A stretch of 64,000 bases of DNA, taken from assembly GCF_014192215.1 (NCBI RefSeq), contig NZ_JACHXP010000002.1, forward strand, positions 62,001 to 126,000, in the 5' to 3' direction. The DNA comes from Halomonas cerina. Lineage in GTDB: Bacteria > Pseudomonadota > Gammaproteobacteria > Pseudomonadales > Halomonadaceae. Of this stretch, positions 26,465 to 35,450 are shown in pieces (the stretch's first letter is position 1; each line of letters starts with the position of its first letter). The notes under the pieces are model-generated. The model searched no databases, was not told the origin of the DNA, and saw only the letters and a list, made by a program, of their open reading frames with translations. The translations under genes and the position numbers were made by a program.

Positions 26465-29400
26465 GTGAGTGTTCTCCATCGCCCAGGCCGCCCTCGAGTT
26501 CCTCGTTATTTGCTGAGTTACCTCCCGGTGCTGGGCCTGATCGGTTGGCTTCTCATCGTCGGGGTGGCCTCGGCTCAGGTGCCCGCATTGCGCGAGGAGG
26601 CGATCTCGGCGCTGTCCACCCGGGAATCCATCGAAACCCGGCTGGAGGAGCGCCGCGCGGCAGCGGGCGAGACACCCGGTACCGCCGCGCAGCAGGACAT
26701 CGAGGCTCTCCAGGCCACCCTGGATGGACTCGATAGGCTGCAGGCGGTGGAGGAGCAGCTGGACGCGCTGGAGGCCCGTGTCGCGCAGGTACCCGAGGAG
26801 GTCGAGCGGCTGGAGCGTAACCTGGATAAGGAACAGCAGCAGGGTACCGGAATCGATGTCGAGACGCTGGAAGGGCTCTCCCTGGAGGAACTCGAACATC
26901 GACAGCGAGAGGCCAGTGACGAGCTGTCGCGGCTGCAGGACAGGCTGGCCCGGGTCGAGACCCGGCTGCTCGGGGCCCAGACCCTGCCCGAGCGCGCCCA
27001 GCAGGCCATCGGCGAGGCGATGCAGGCCGCCGAGGCGCATCGTCGTCGCCTGGAGGAGCTGGAGAGTCAAGGACTGGCGGAAGACGCGCCGCAACGCCTT
27101 CGGCTCGAGGTCGAGAAGCGGCTGGCCGAGGCGAAGATCCGCCTGCACCGACGCGAGCTCGCCACCAATACGCGATTGCGTGAGCTGGATCAGCAGCATC
27201 ACGACCTGCTCGAGCGCCGGATCGCCCGTCAGGAGGCACGGCTCAGCCTGCTCCAGAGGGTGATCGATCATAAGCGTCGGACCCAGTCGGAACAGGCCGT
27301 CGCCGAGGTCACAAGAGAAACGCCTCAGCAGGACAGCGGGCATCCGGTGGTCAGTCAGGCCCGCCAGATCAACCGCGAGATGAGCCTCGAGCTGCTGCGG
27401 GCCACCAATCGTGCCACCGATCTGGAGCGGGAAGGACGCGACGTGCGTCGCCAGCTCGACCGGGTCCACCAGTTGCAGCGCAGCCTCAACGAGCAGATCG
27501 AGGCGGTACGCGGCAGCACCCTGCTCTCTCGGATCCTGCGTGAGCAGCGCCAGTCGTTGCCCCAGGTGGAGGCCAGGCGCGACCTCCAGGACGAGATTGC
27601 CGACCTGCGCCTCAAGCAGTTCGAGCTGTGGCGCCGCCGCGAGGCGCTGCGCGACGGCGAGGCCCTGGCGCGGCAGCGCCTAGAGGAAGCCGATGCCGTG
27701 ACGACACCCGCGGTGATCGAGACGCTGCAGGAGATCTACCAGGCTCGTCGCGGGCTGGTCGAGCGACTGGAGGAGACCTACGGCGAGCTGCTCAGCGCCG
27801 GCATCGAGCTGCAGCTCAACCAGCAGCAGTTGCTGGACCTGGCCCGTGAGCTGCGTTCCACCATCGACGAGCAGCTATTCTGGGTCGCCAACGCGCGGCC
27901 GCTGGACCTGGCGTGGCTTCGGCATCTGCCGGAAAACCTGGTCGTGGAGTGGCAGGAAGGGGAGTGGCGTCAGGCACTGCCCGTGCATTGGCGCCTGCCG
28001 GATGCCGGAGCACTGCTGGGGGGACCGGTACTGTTGATGGCCCTGGGGCTGCTGGGGTGTCGACGGCGCCTCAAGCGCTACCTGACGCGACTGCATGACG
28101 AGATCGGCCGCCTGCGACAGGATACCCAGGGCCACACCCCCCTGGCCGTGGCGATCAACGCCCTGCTGGGGCTTCCTGGACCGCTCGCCTTGCTGGCCGT
28201 CGGGATCGCGCTGCGGGCAGGCGGCACTGGCCTGGCCATCGATGTGGGCCAGGCGCTGCTCCATCTGGCCCTGACCTGGGGCGTCATCGCCTGGGCGCGA
28301 CGCCTGCTGGTGCCCGATGGCGTCGCTACCCGTCACTTCTACTGGCCCTCGGCCTATGTCGCACGGCTGCGCTGGTGGCTGCTGTGGCTCGGTGTGGCGC
28401 TGATTCCGGTGCTGTTGATCGCGCCGCTGGCCCGCGGGACGGCCATCACGCTCAGCCAGCGGCCACTGGCCCTGGCCATCCTGCTGGCCGGGTTGTTGTC
28501 GCTGAGCCTGGTCCTCGTCCGGCTCATCCTGGCGCACACTCCCTTCTTCGGGATCAGACTGTTCCGGCTGATGCTGGGGCTGGTCCTGGCGATGGTGCCG
28601 CTGGTGCTGGCAGGCTTGATCGTCTATGGCTTCGAGTACACGGCGCTGAGCCTGGTGGGCCGCTTCGTGATCACCCTCTACCTGCTGGGGCTGTGGATCC
28701 TGGTGGAGGCGACGGTGGTGCGTGGCCTGGCCGTGGCGGCACGTCGCCTGGCCTATCGTCGCGCCCTGGCGCGCCGACGTGCCCAGCAGCAGGAGGAAGC
28801 GGAGGCGGGGCCCGAGGTGATCGAGGAGCCGCCGCTGGACATGGAGCAGGTCAATCAGCAGTCGCTGCGGCTCTCCAAGCTGGTGCTGATGGGGGGCCTT
28901 TTCCTGCTGCTCTACCTGGTGTGGTCGGACCTGCTCGCGGTGCTGGGCTATCTCGAGCGGGTGGCCCTGGTCGATTCGCCTTCCGGCCAGGAGAACGCGC
29001 TGGTCGGCAGCATGGTCTCGGTGGCTGATCTGTTCACCGCCCTGCTGATCGTCGTCCTGACCCTATTCATGGCCCGCAACCTGCCGGGCCTGCTGGAGGT
29101 GATGGTGCTTTCGCGCCTGGAGCTGAAACAGGGCAGTGCCTACGCCATCACCTCGCTGCTCTCCTATGTCATCGTCGGGTCCGGCGTGGTGGCGGCCCTG
29201 GCCACCCTGGGGGTGTCATGGAACAAGCTGCAGTGGCTGGTCGCCGCCCTGGGGGTGGGGCTCGGCTTCGGGCTGCAGGAGATCTTCGCCAACTTCGTCT
29301 CGGGTCTGATCATCCTCTTCGAGCGGCCGGTGCGCATCGGTGACACCATCACCCTGGGCAACCTGACCGGCACGGTGAACCGTATCCGCATTCGGGCCAC

Positions 29401-29908
29401 CACCGTGACCGACTTCGATCGCAAGGAGATCATCATCCCCAACAAGACCTTCGTCACCGACCAGCTGATCAACTGGTCGTTGTCGGATACCGTGACCCGG
29501 GTGGTGCTCACCTACGGTGTGGCCTACGGCTCGGACCACCACCTGGTGCATCGTCTGCTGCACCAGGCGGCCGAGGAGAATCCGCGAGTGCTGGCCGACC
29601 CCGAGCCCCAGGTGTTCTTCATGGCCTACGGCAGCAGTACGCTGGACTTCGAGCTGCGTATCTTCGTCAATGGCCTCGTAGACCGGCTCTTCGCCACCGA
29701 CGAGATCAACGGGCGGGTCGGGGAGCTGTTCGCCGCCCACGGCGTCGAAATCGCCTTCAATCAGCTCGATGTGCGACTGCATCGCGCCGATGGTGCCCGC
29801 GCCCATGTCTCGACTCCGGCACGTGCGGGGGCGGAGCCACCCCTCCACTCGCCACCGGGAGACCCCGGCGATCTCGATACGGGCGATGGGGGAGAGCCTG
29901 GACGCTGA
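26465..29908 (+). CDS. Large MscK/MscM-like mechanosensitive channel
   Basis: About 1147 aa. A signal peptide (LSYLPVLGLIGWLLIVGVASA) precedes a ~470-residue periplasmic coiled-coil region rich in Glu, Arg and Gln. Some eleven membrane segments follow, and the C-terminal MscS domain has the pore-lining and beta-domain motifs (VAALGVGLGFGLQEIFANF, RPVRIGDTITLGNLTGTV and IIIPNKTFVTDQLINWS). This is the layout of KefA/MscK and YjeP/MscM, which release solutes on hypo-osmotic shock, a useful trait in a halophile. GTG at 26465 is chosen: the frame is open to a TTG at 26405, but GTG gives a normal signal peptide. No strong ribosome-binding site is visible for either. Confidence 0.92.
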   Translation: MSVLHRPGRPRVPRYLLSYLPVLGLIGWLLIVGVASAQVPALREEAISALSTRESIETRLEERRAAAGETPGTAAQQDIEALQATLDGLDRLQAVEEQLDALEARVAQVPEEVERLERNLDKEQQQGTGIDVETLEGLSLEELEHRQREASDELSRLQDRLARVETRLLGAQTLPERAQQAIGEAMQAAEAHRRRLEELESQGLAEDAPQRLRLEVEKRLAEAKIRLHRRELATNTRLRELDQQHHDLLERRIARQEARLSLLQRVIDHKRRTQSEQAVAEVTRETPQQDSGHPVVSQARQINREMSLELLRATNRATDLEREGRDVRRQLDRVHQLQRSLNEQIEAVRGSTLLSRILREQRQSLPQVEARRDLQDEIADLRLKQFELWRRREALRDGEALARQRLEEADAVTTPAVIETLQEIYQARRGLVERLEETYGELLSAGIELQLNQQQLLDLARELRSTIDEQLFWVANARPLDLAWLRHLPENLVVEWQEGEWRQALPVHWRLPDAGALLGGPVLLMALGLLGCRRRLKRYLTRLHDEIGRLRQDTQGHTPLAVAINALLGLPGPLALLAVGIALRAGGTGLAIDVGQALLHLALTWGVIAWARRLLVPDGVATRHFYWPSAYVARLRWWLLWLGVALIPVLLIAPLARGTAITLSQRPLALAILLAGLLSLSLVLVRLILAHTPFFGIRLFRLMLGLVLAMVPLVLAGLIVYGFEYTALSLVGRFVITLYLLGLWILVEATVVRGLAVAARRLAYRRALARRRAQQQEEAEAGPEVIEEPPLDMEQVNQQSLRLSKLVLMGGLFLLLYLVWSDLLAVLGYLERVALVDSPSGQENALVGSMVSVADLFTALLIVVLTLFMARNLPGLLEVMVLSRLELKQGSAYAITSLLSYVIVGSGVVAALATLGVSWNKLQWLVAALGVGLGFGLQEIFANFVSGLIILFERPVRIGDTITLGNLTGTVNRIRIRATTVTDFDRKEIIIPNKTFVTDQLINWSLSDTVTRVVLTYGVAYGSDHHLVHRLLHQAAEENPRVLADPEPQVFFMAYGSSTLDFELRIFVNGLVDRLFATDEINGRVGELFAAHGVEIAFNQLDVRLHRADGARAHVSTPARAGAEPPLHSPPGDPGDLDTGDGGEPGR

Positions 29909-29940
29909 GGCGCGTTCGACCGGGTTCGGCACGACTGGGT

Positions 29941-30705
29941 TCAGCGGCGCCGGGCGTGGAGCAGGAACTCCCGGTTGCCGTCGCCGCCGAGCAGGGGGCT
30001 GGTCTGCCAGTGCAGTACCTCGAACCCACAGCACTCACAGCAGGCGCGGATATGCGCTTCTACCTCGGCGTAGCGGGCGGGGTCGCTGACCAGGCCGCGG
30101 GCATTGACGCCTTGCGGGCCGACCTCGAACTGGGGCTTGACCAGGCTGAGCAATTCGCCTTCCGGCGGCAGTAGCGCCGCCAGCTCGGGCAGGATCAGGG
30201 TCTGGGAAATGAACGAGACGTCCATCACCGCCACGTCAGGCCCGGGGGCACCTTGGGCAGCCAGGGCCTCCCGCAGGCGCGGGGCCTTGGCCATGGCGCG
30301 GGCATTGAGGCCTTCCAGGCAGGTGACCCTGGGGTCATCACGCAGCAGAGGATCGAGCTGGTCGTGCCCCACCTCCACCCCTATCACGTGGCGGGCACCA
30401 AAGCGCAGCGCGCAGTCGGTGAAGCCACCGGTGGACTGACCGACATCCAGTAGCACCCGGCCGTCGAGCGACAGGTCCCGGGTCTCGAGCAGGGCCTCGA
30501 GCTTGAGACCGGCCCGGGAGACGTAGCGCTCTTCCGGGTCTTCCTCCACCGCCAGCGGAGTATCCTCGGCGAGCTTTTCCCCGGGGCGGGTCAGCGCCCG
30601 GCCATCGTCGCTGCGTCGTACCCGGCCGTGATGGATTAGCCGCTGGGCCCGGGTGCGCGAGCGGGCGAGTCCTTGGGTGACGAGCAGTTGGTCGAGGCGC
30701 GGCAT
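29941..30705 (-). CDS. tlyA: TlyA-family rRNA 2'-O-methyltransferase
   Basis: A 254-aa protein with an N-terminal S4 RNA-binding domain (MPRLDQLLVTQGLARSRTRA) and an FtsJ-like Rossmann methyltransferase domain. The SAM site is LLDVGQSTGGFTD. A K-D-K-E catalytic tetrad is visible: Lys68 in SRAGLKLE, Asp in VAVMDVSF, Lys in LSLVKPQFE and Glu in DGNREFLL. Family members methylate 16S and/or 23S rRNA; the short type without the N-terminal extension usually acts on 23S. It starts 4 nt after the stop of the papain-like paralogue A, so the two genes form an operon. Confidence 0.9.
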   Translation of the reverse strand: MPRLDQLLVTQGLARSRTRAQRLIHHGRVRRSDDGRALTRPGEKLAEDTPLAVEEDPEERYVSRAGLKLEALLETRDLSLDGRVLLDVGQSTGGFTDCALRFGARHVIGVEVGHDQLDPLLRDDPRVTCLEGLNARAMAKAPRLREALAAQGAPGPDVAVMDVSFISQTLILPELAALLPPEGELLSLVKPQFEVGPQGVNARGLVSDPARYAEVEAHIRACCECCGFEVLHWQTSPLLGGDGNREFLLHARRR

Positions 30706-30709
30706 GGAC

Positions 30710-32731
30710 TCAGGGACCCTCGTCGGCCTGCAGGCCGGTCGGTGGGATGCGGTCGGCTCCCCAGCTGCGATGGATATAGCCGATCACCCGGTCGAGTTCC
30801 TCCTGGGTGATCTCGGCAAGTTCCCCGCGCTCCAGCGGATCGTAGTGGAAGATATATAGCCGCGAGGCGAGCTGTTCGAAGGGCAGCGAAGATTCGCCGA
30901 AACGCTCACCGTGATCGGCCGTGCTGACCTTGATGCCGTCCCCCCAGTCCTGGCCGCTGTCGTTGTTGGGGTTGAAGAAGTAGACCCGCATCACGTCATT
31001 GGGGTCGAGGTTGACCCGCAACAACGTGATCGCATGCCAGCCGATGAAGCGGGCCGCGCTGTCGGTGACGGCGATACCGGCGGGTTGGGGATGGATCAGC
31101 GGCTGATTGCCGTTGTAGAAGGGGTGGTAGCTGGCATAGAAGTGACGCAGGAAGTCGTCCACGTCATGGAGGTGGCCGGTGGTCACGTCGACGTTGATGC
31201 GAAAGCCGCGTCCGGCCCACCAGCCATGGAATTCCGGGTTGACCCAGCGATGAGGGTCACCCTCGCGACCGGCGCAGCGTCGCCCCATCTCGGCATAGAT
31301 GCGGTCCAGATGCGGCACCACGATCAGCGAGACCGGATCGAGGTCCATGGGCAGGGTCTGGGCCACGCCGGAGAGGCTCGCCATGGAGGACAGGGGCATG
31401 CCCTCGAAGTGCATGATGATCTCGTCATCCCGCGCGGCCCACGTCACCATCTGCAGCAGATAGTCCGGATCGTTGTAGGCCCACATGGAGAGCGCCCGGG
31501 CCGACTGGCAGGTGGGGTTGTTGCCCTGTCCCACGCCCAGTGGCAGGCCAAGCATGCACAGTACCCCTTCCAGCAAGCGTGCCCGGGGCGAGATGCTCTC
31601 GCCGAAGGCCAGGTTGAGGCGTGCCTGGGACCACTGGGAGAGGGTCAGGCTCAGCTGGCGCCAGAGCGCCGGTGCCACCGGGGGCTGGTAGAGGATGCCG
31701 CGCTCGAGCGTCAGCGCCAGTCCGTAGGCCGCCTGAGCCGTGGCGGGGTAAACCCCGCCACGGATCAGGGCGTGGACCAGCTCGCGATAGCACATCAGGC
31801 AGTCGCGCCCGGTCGAGGAGAGACCCAGGGCCTCGGCCAGCAGGTGGTCGCTGTGGTCCAGCAGGTGGCGCAGCAGCACCGGGTGGTAGGCCGAGACCAG
31901 CCCCGTATCGTGCATGGCCCGGGCGAAACCCGTGGCCTCACCCTGCAGGGCGGCGGTATCCATGCTCGACAGTCGGTCCCGGTAGACCTCGAGCCCCGGG
32001 TCCTCGCGGCAGGCCCGGGTGGTGCCGAACAGCGAGCTGACCAGCCGATCGGCCCCCTGGCCGCTGATCCCCAGGTCGATCTCGGGGTTGGTCTGGCAGA
32101 TAGCGATCTGGGTGATCATCTGTTTGACCGGATCCGTCTGGATCGGGCGCTGCTCGAGGATGCGCCAGATCTCCTCGATCAGCTTGTCGATGATATGTTC
32201 ATAGCCGATACGCTCGGCGAGGTGTCGAAACAGGTTCCTCGGCAGCTGCGCCAAGCGGCCCTGGGTCTCGCGTTCGGCCTCGGTGGGTGCCCCGAAGAGC
32301 AGCCACAGGTTGATGGCCATCACCTGGGTCAGATAGTGATGAGCCTGCTCCTGCGAGACCTGAGGATGCAGGTAGTCTCCCTTGGCCACGGCCAACAGCC
32401 GCAGCTCGCTGAGGGCCTCGATCACGACCGAGTTGGGGTCGGCGCTCTTCAGGGCATGGGTCGTCAACGAGGGGACCAGGTACTGGGGCGTCGCCCAGTC
32501 GGAGCCCTGGAAGACCCCGGCTTGCTCCATTGCCTGGGCACGGGCTTCCAGAGCGGCAGCGCCGTCAGGCTGAAGCAGTACCTGGCGTGCGGTTTCCAGC
32601 ACCTTGGGTAACGCGCCGGGCTTGAAAAAGGTCGGCGCCTGCGAAAGCAGGCGCACGTCATCATCGAGCTTGGCCAGCAGGCCGTCGAGCTTGTCATCCC
32701 CGGGGGGGAATGCGCGATTGTCAGTCGTCAC
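30710..32731 (-). CDS. Uncharacterised ~673-aa protein with papain-like signature (paralogue A)
   Basis: I do not recognise this family. The product is soluble, with no signal peptide or membrane segment. It is a full-length paralogue of the protein at 33206-35188, sharing blocks such as LLAVAKGDYLHP, ACREDPGLEVY, LGVGQGNNPTCQS-ALSMWAY, WAARDDEIIM and FFNPNNDSGQDWG. The C-terminal half has a papain-like order: Gln402, six residues later Cys408 (the papain Gln19-Cys25 spacing), His566 in GWHAIT, and Asn587 in NPNNDSGQDWG, after a strand as in the papain NSWGxxWG block. The N-terminal ~390 residues are mostly helical. GTG at 32731 is preferred because AGGGAG lies 5 nt upstream and it gives residue numbers matching the paralogue; GTG at 32746 is the alternative. 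It lies upstream of tlyA (4-nt gap) and is divergent from ffs. Cysteine-hydrolase or transpeptidase activity is inference. Confidence 0.7.
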   Translation of the reverse strand: MTTDNRAFPPGDDKLDGLLAKLDDDVRLLSQAPTFFKPGALPKVLETARQVLLQPDGAAALEARAQAMEQAGVFQGSDWATPQYLVPSLTTHALKSADPNSVVIEALSELRLLAVAKGDYLHPQVSQEQAHHYLTQVMAINLWLLFGAPTEAERETQGRLAQLPRNLFRHLAERIGYEHIIDKLIEEIWRILEQRPIQTDPVKQMITQIAICQTNPEIDLGISGQGADRLVSSLFGTTRACREDPGLEVYRDRLSSMDTAALQGEATGFARAMHDTGLVSAYHPVLLRHLLDHSDHLLAEALGLSSTGRDCLMCYRELVHALIRGGVYPATAQAAYGLALTLERGILYQPPVAPALWRQLSLTLSQWSQARLNLAFGESISPRARLLEGVLCMLGLPLGVGQGNNPTCQSARALSMWAYNDPDYLLQMVTWAARDDEIIMHFEGMPLSSMASLSGVAQTLPMDLDPVSLIVVPHLDRIYAEMGRRCAGREGDPHRWVNPEFHGWWAGRGFRINVDVTTGHLHDVDDFLRHFYASYHPFYNGNQPLIHPQPAGIAVTDSAARFIGWHAITLLRVNLDPNDVMRVYFFNPNNDSGQDWGDGIKVSTADHGERFGESSLPFEQLASRLYIFHYDPLERGELAEITQEELDRVIGYIHRSWGADRIPPTGLQADEGP

Positions 32732-32907
32732 GAGGACTCCCTTCACCTGGAGGTATGCTCAGAGATTATACATGGAAGTCGAGCTCTTCCTGGTGCTTCA
32801 GCAGATCACGGAGACCTTGATTAGGGCATCGCGGCGATATCTGACGCGTACCGAGCTCACTTGCTTGGCTTCAAATGAGAATCAGTCCCTATGTGCGATT
32901 GCCCTGC

Positions 32908-32936
32908 TTGTCGCCGACCCCGGCGGCTGTTATAGT
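32908..32936 (+). promoter_or_regulatory. ffs: Probable ffs promoter (extended -10)
   Basis: TTGTCG (32908-32913), a 17-bp spacer and TATAGT (32931-32936), with TG one base before the -10. Transcription would begin near 32943, giving a ~68-nt leader to be trimmed from the 4.5S precursor. It could also drive the papain-like gene B by read-through, because no clear terminator separates ffs from B. Confidence 0.55.
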
Positions 32937-33010
32937 GCGTGTCACTCGACAAGTGCCTGATGCAGCATCGAGTTTTGATGTGATGCCGAACAATGGCAGG
33001 CATCTTTTAT

Positions 33011-33120
33011 GGTGGCCCCGTCGGTCCTCCCGCAACGCTAAACCGCAAACCCCGCCAGGCCCGGAAGGGAGCAACGGTAGTGGTGGATGCGTGTGCCGGG
33101 ATGTGGCTGTCGGGGCCGCC
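33011..33120 (+). ncRNA. ffs: 4.5S (SRP) RNA, small bacterial form
   Basis: About 110 nt. The 5' GGTGGCCCCG pairs with the 3' CGGGGCCGCC. The sequence follows the gammaproteobacterial 4.5S RNA closely: TCCTCCCGCAACGCTA near the 5' side, the domain IV core CAGGCCCGGAAGGGAGCAACGG with its GGAA tetraloop and asymmetric loop for Ffh binding, and GTGTGCCGGGATGTGGCTGTCG on the 3' side. It is the RNA component of the signal recognition particle. It lies between two divergent paralogues, and its 3' part recurs in degraded form at 36871-36943. Confidence 0.96.
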
Positions 33121-33205
33121 TCCATTCGTACTGTTCCATTCGTACTGTTCCATGGTCTGTCGGCGCGAGATTGACATGTTTCGGGATAGGATGGAAAGTG
33201 AATGA

Positions 33206-35188
33206 ATGAGCATATACGATCCCGACCCCCATGATGACAGCGCGCCAGGCGAGTTGGTAGAACGGCTCGACGCCGCCATCGAAGGGCTTGCCGCTGCCAA
33301 TGCGAATGGGGGGGTCTCGCCCGTTTTCGAGGTTCTCGATCCGGCTCGGGACTTGATGTTCGATGCCAAGGGGCTAGACGTGCTCTACGCACGCGTTCCG
33401 GCACTCGAAGCTGCCGGTTTCTTCCGTGGCAGCGACTGGGATCATCCCCAGACGCTGGTGCCTTCCTTGGCCTTCCGTACAGTGCGCTATGGCGACCCGG
33501 TAGCCACCGTGGTTGAGAGCCTGAGCCAGATTCGCCTGCTGGCTGTCGCCAGGGGCGATTATCTGCATCCCTCGGTCTCTGCGGAGCACGCTCATCACTT
33601 CCTTGCTCAGGTGATGGCCATGAATCTCGATCTCGTGGTCAGCGACCTGCAGGAGGGCGACCGTCTGCGACCGGACGGGCTGGGATACGCCGTACAGAAT
33701 CTTTATCACTACCTGCTTGAGCACCTGGGCTACGAAAATCTTCTCGAGCATCTGGTGGCCGAGGTGTGGCGAGTTCTGGCGCAACGCCCGGTGCAGGTCG
33801 ATGGCGTCAAGCACATGGTGACCCAGATCGCCGCCTGTCTGCACAAGCCAGATGCGGTGGTAGGCGAGGTCGGGGAGGATGCGTCGCAACTCATCGATGC
33901 CGTGTTCAGCCCCACGCAGGGCTGCCGTGAAGACCCCGGGTTGGATGTCTACGCCGAGCGGATTGCGGCCATGGACGACGCGACGCTGCTGCAGGAAGCC
34001 ATCGCCTTCGCACAGGCCATGCACAACACCGGTCTGGTATCGCCTTATATGCCAGGCTTCATACGTTACCTGCGCACCCGCTGGAACGCCTTGATCCCGA
34101 CCGCCCTGGGTCTCAGCTACACAGGCGCAGACGCCTTTCACTGTTACCCGGCATTGATTCACAAGCTGATCGATGAAGCCCTGTTTGCCGAAACCAGCCA
34201 GGCTACCTATGGTCTCGCCATGATGCTCGAGCGGGGCATCCTTTACTCACCGCCAGTCGCGCCGTCACTATGGCGCCAGGTGAGATTGACCCTGTGCGAC
34301 GCCGCCGCACAGAAGATCGTTGAGGTCTTCGGCACCCGACACTCTCCGGAATGTTTTTTGCTTGCCGACGTCCTCAACGTGCTCGGCCGTCCGCTGGGTG
34401 TGGGACAGGGCAATTATCCCACCTGTCAATCGACACGTGCCTTGTCAATGTGGGCCTACAATGCGCCAGATGTACTGCTTCGTAACGTGGCCTGGGCGGC
34501 ACGCGACGACGAGGTCATCATGCGTTTCGAAGGCGATAACATTTCCTCACGGGAGCTCGGGGCCGGTCTGGCAAGCGAGCCGCCCGTGGATGTGGACGCC
34601 GTCTCGCTGCTGACCGTCCCCCATCTCGATCGCATCTACTTCGAGATGGGGCGCCGCAGCGCCGGGCGCGGAGAAGATCCGCACAAGTGGGTCAATGCTG
34701 AGTTCCATGGGGATCAGGTCGGTCATGGGTTTCGTATCGCCGTCGATGTTTTCACGGGCGGGCTGAAGGATTTCGAGGGCTTCATCCGTGACTTCTATGC
34801 GGCCTACCATCCTTTCTACAATGGCAACCTCCCGGTCATCAATCCGCAACCTGCAGGTATCGCCGTGACCGACAGCGCCACACGCTTCCTCGGCTGGCAT
34901 GCGATCACGATCCAACGCCTTGCCCTTGATCCGAGCCGGGACATGCGCGTGTATTTCTTCAATCCCAATAACGACAGTGGGCAAGACTGGGGACAAGGAA
35001 TCGTCACCTCGACCCAAGGCCATGGCGAGCTTTACGGGGAGGCTTCACTGCCCGTTGCCGAGTTCGCCGCGCGGCTTTACGTCTTCCACTATGATCCTCT
35101 CGAGAAGGGCGACCCGGCCGAGGTCCCTGCCGATGAGGTATACAGAGCCATGCGCCTGGCTCAAGAGAGCTGGGCGATGGGGCGATAG
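33206..35188 (+). CDS. Uncharacterised 660-aa protein with papain-like signature (paralogue B)
   Basis: A 660-aa soluble protein, paralogue of the gene at 30710-32731 and colinear with it over nearly the whole length. Function unknown. The papain-like residues are Gln401 and Cys407 (VGQGNYPTCQSTRALSMW), His565 (GWHAITIQ) and Asn586 (FFNPNNDSGQDWG). Identical stretches in the two paralogues cluster round these positions, which supports an active site. An acidic, disordered-looking N-terminus (residues 1-20) differs from paralogue A. It lies 85 nt after ffs. A perfect TTGACA at 33171-33176 is present, but a -10 at normal spacing would put the start of transcription at or next to the ATG. The G+C content is somewhat lower than in flanking genes. 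It is followed by a 262-bp gap and an ATP-grasp gene, probably its functional partner. Confidence 0.72.
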   Translation: MSIYDPDPHDDSAPGELVERLDAAIEGLAAANANGGVSPVFEVLDPARDLMFDAKGLDVLYARVPALEAAGFFRGSDWDHPQTLVPSLAFRTVRYGDPVATVVESLSQIRLLAVARGDYLHPSVSAEHAHHFLAQVMAMNLDLVVSDLQEGDRLRPDGLGYAVQNLYHYLLEHLGYENLLEHLVAEVWRVLAQRPVQVDGVKHMVTQIAACLHKPDAVVGEVGEDASQLIDAVFSPTQGCREDPGLDVYAERIAAMDDATLLQEAIAFAQAMHNTGLVSPYMPGFIRYLRTRWNALIPTALGLSYTGADAFHCYPALIHKLIDEALFAETSQATYGLAMMLERGILYSPPVAPSLWRQVRLTLCDAAAQKIVEVFGTRHSPECFLLADVLNVLGRPLGVGQGNYPTCQSTRALSMWAYNAPDVLLRNVAWAARDDEVIMRFEGDNISSRELGAGLASEPPVDVDAVSLLTVPHLDRIYFEMGRRSAGRGEDPHKWVNAEFHGDQVGHGFRIAVDVFTGGLKDFEGFIRDFYAAYHPFYNGNLPVINPQPAGIAVTDSATRFLGWHAITIQRLALDPSRDMRVYFFNPNNDSGQDWGQGIVTSTQGHGELYGEASLPVAEFAARLYVFHYDPLEKGDPAEVPADEVYRAMRLAQESWAMGR

Positions 35189-35450
35189 CCAAGATCTTCT
35201 CGGTTGTTTGGAAGCCAGCGGCTCCGGGGCTGTCGTTTTCCATTCTTTGGTAGGTAAGCTATATTGGTTTGAGTGGCTGGGTCATGTCGGTTGAGCGTAT
35301 CGGCCCTTCGTGAGCTTTCACGTGGCGTTGTGTATTGCTTGCGCTGGGCCATGGGAGCCATCTGAAACGACGATGTCTGGCGGTTCAGTCCATCGAATAC
35401 GCCCCGACCTGAGTGCCAATTTTCCGCACAGACCGTAAGGAGCACATCGA

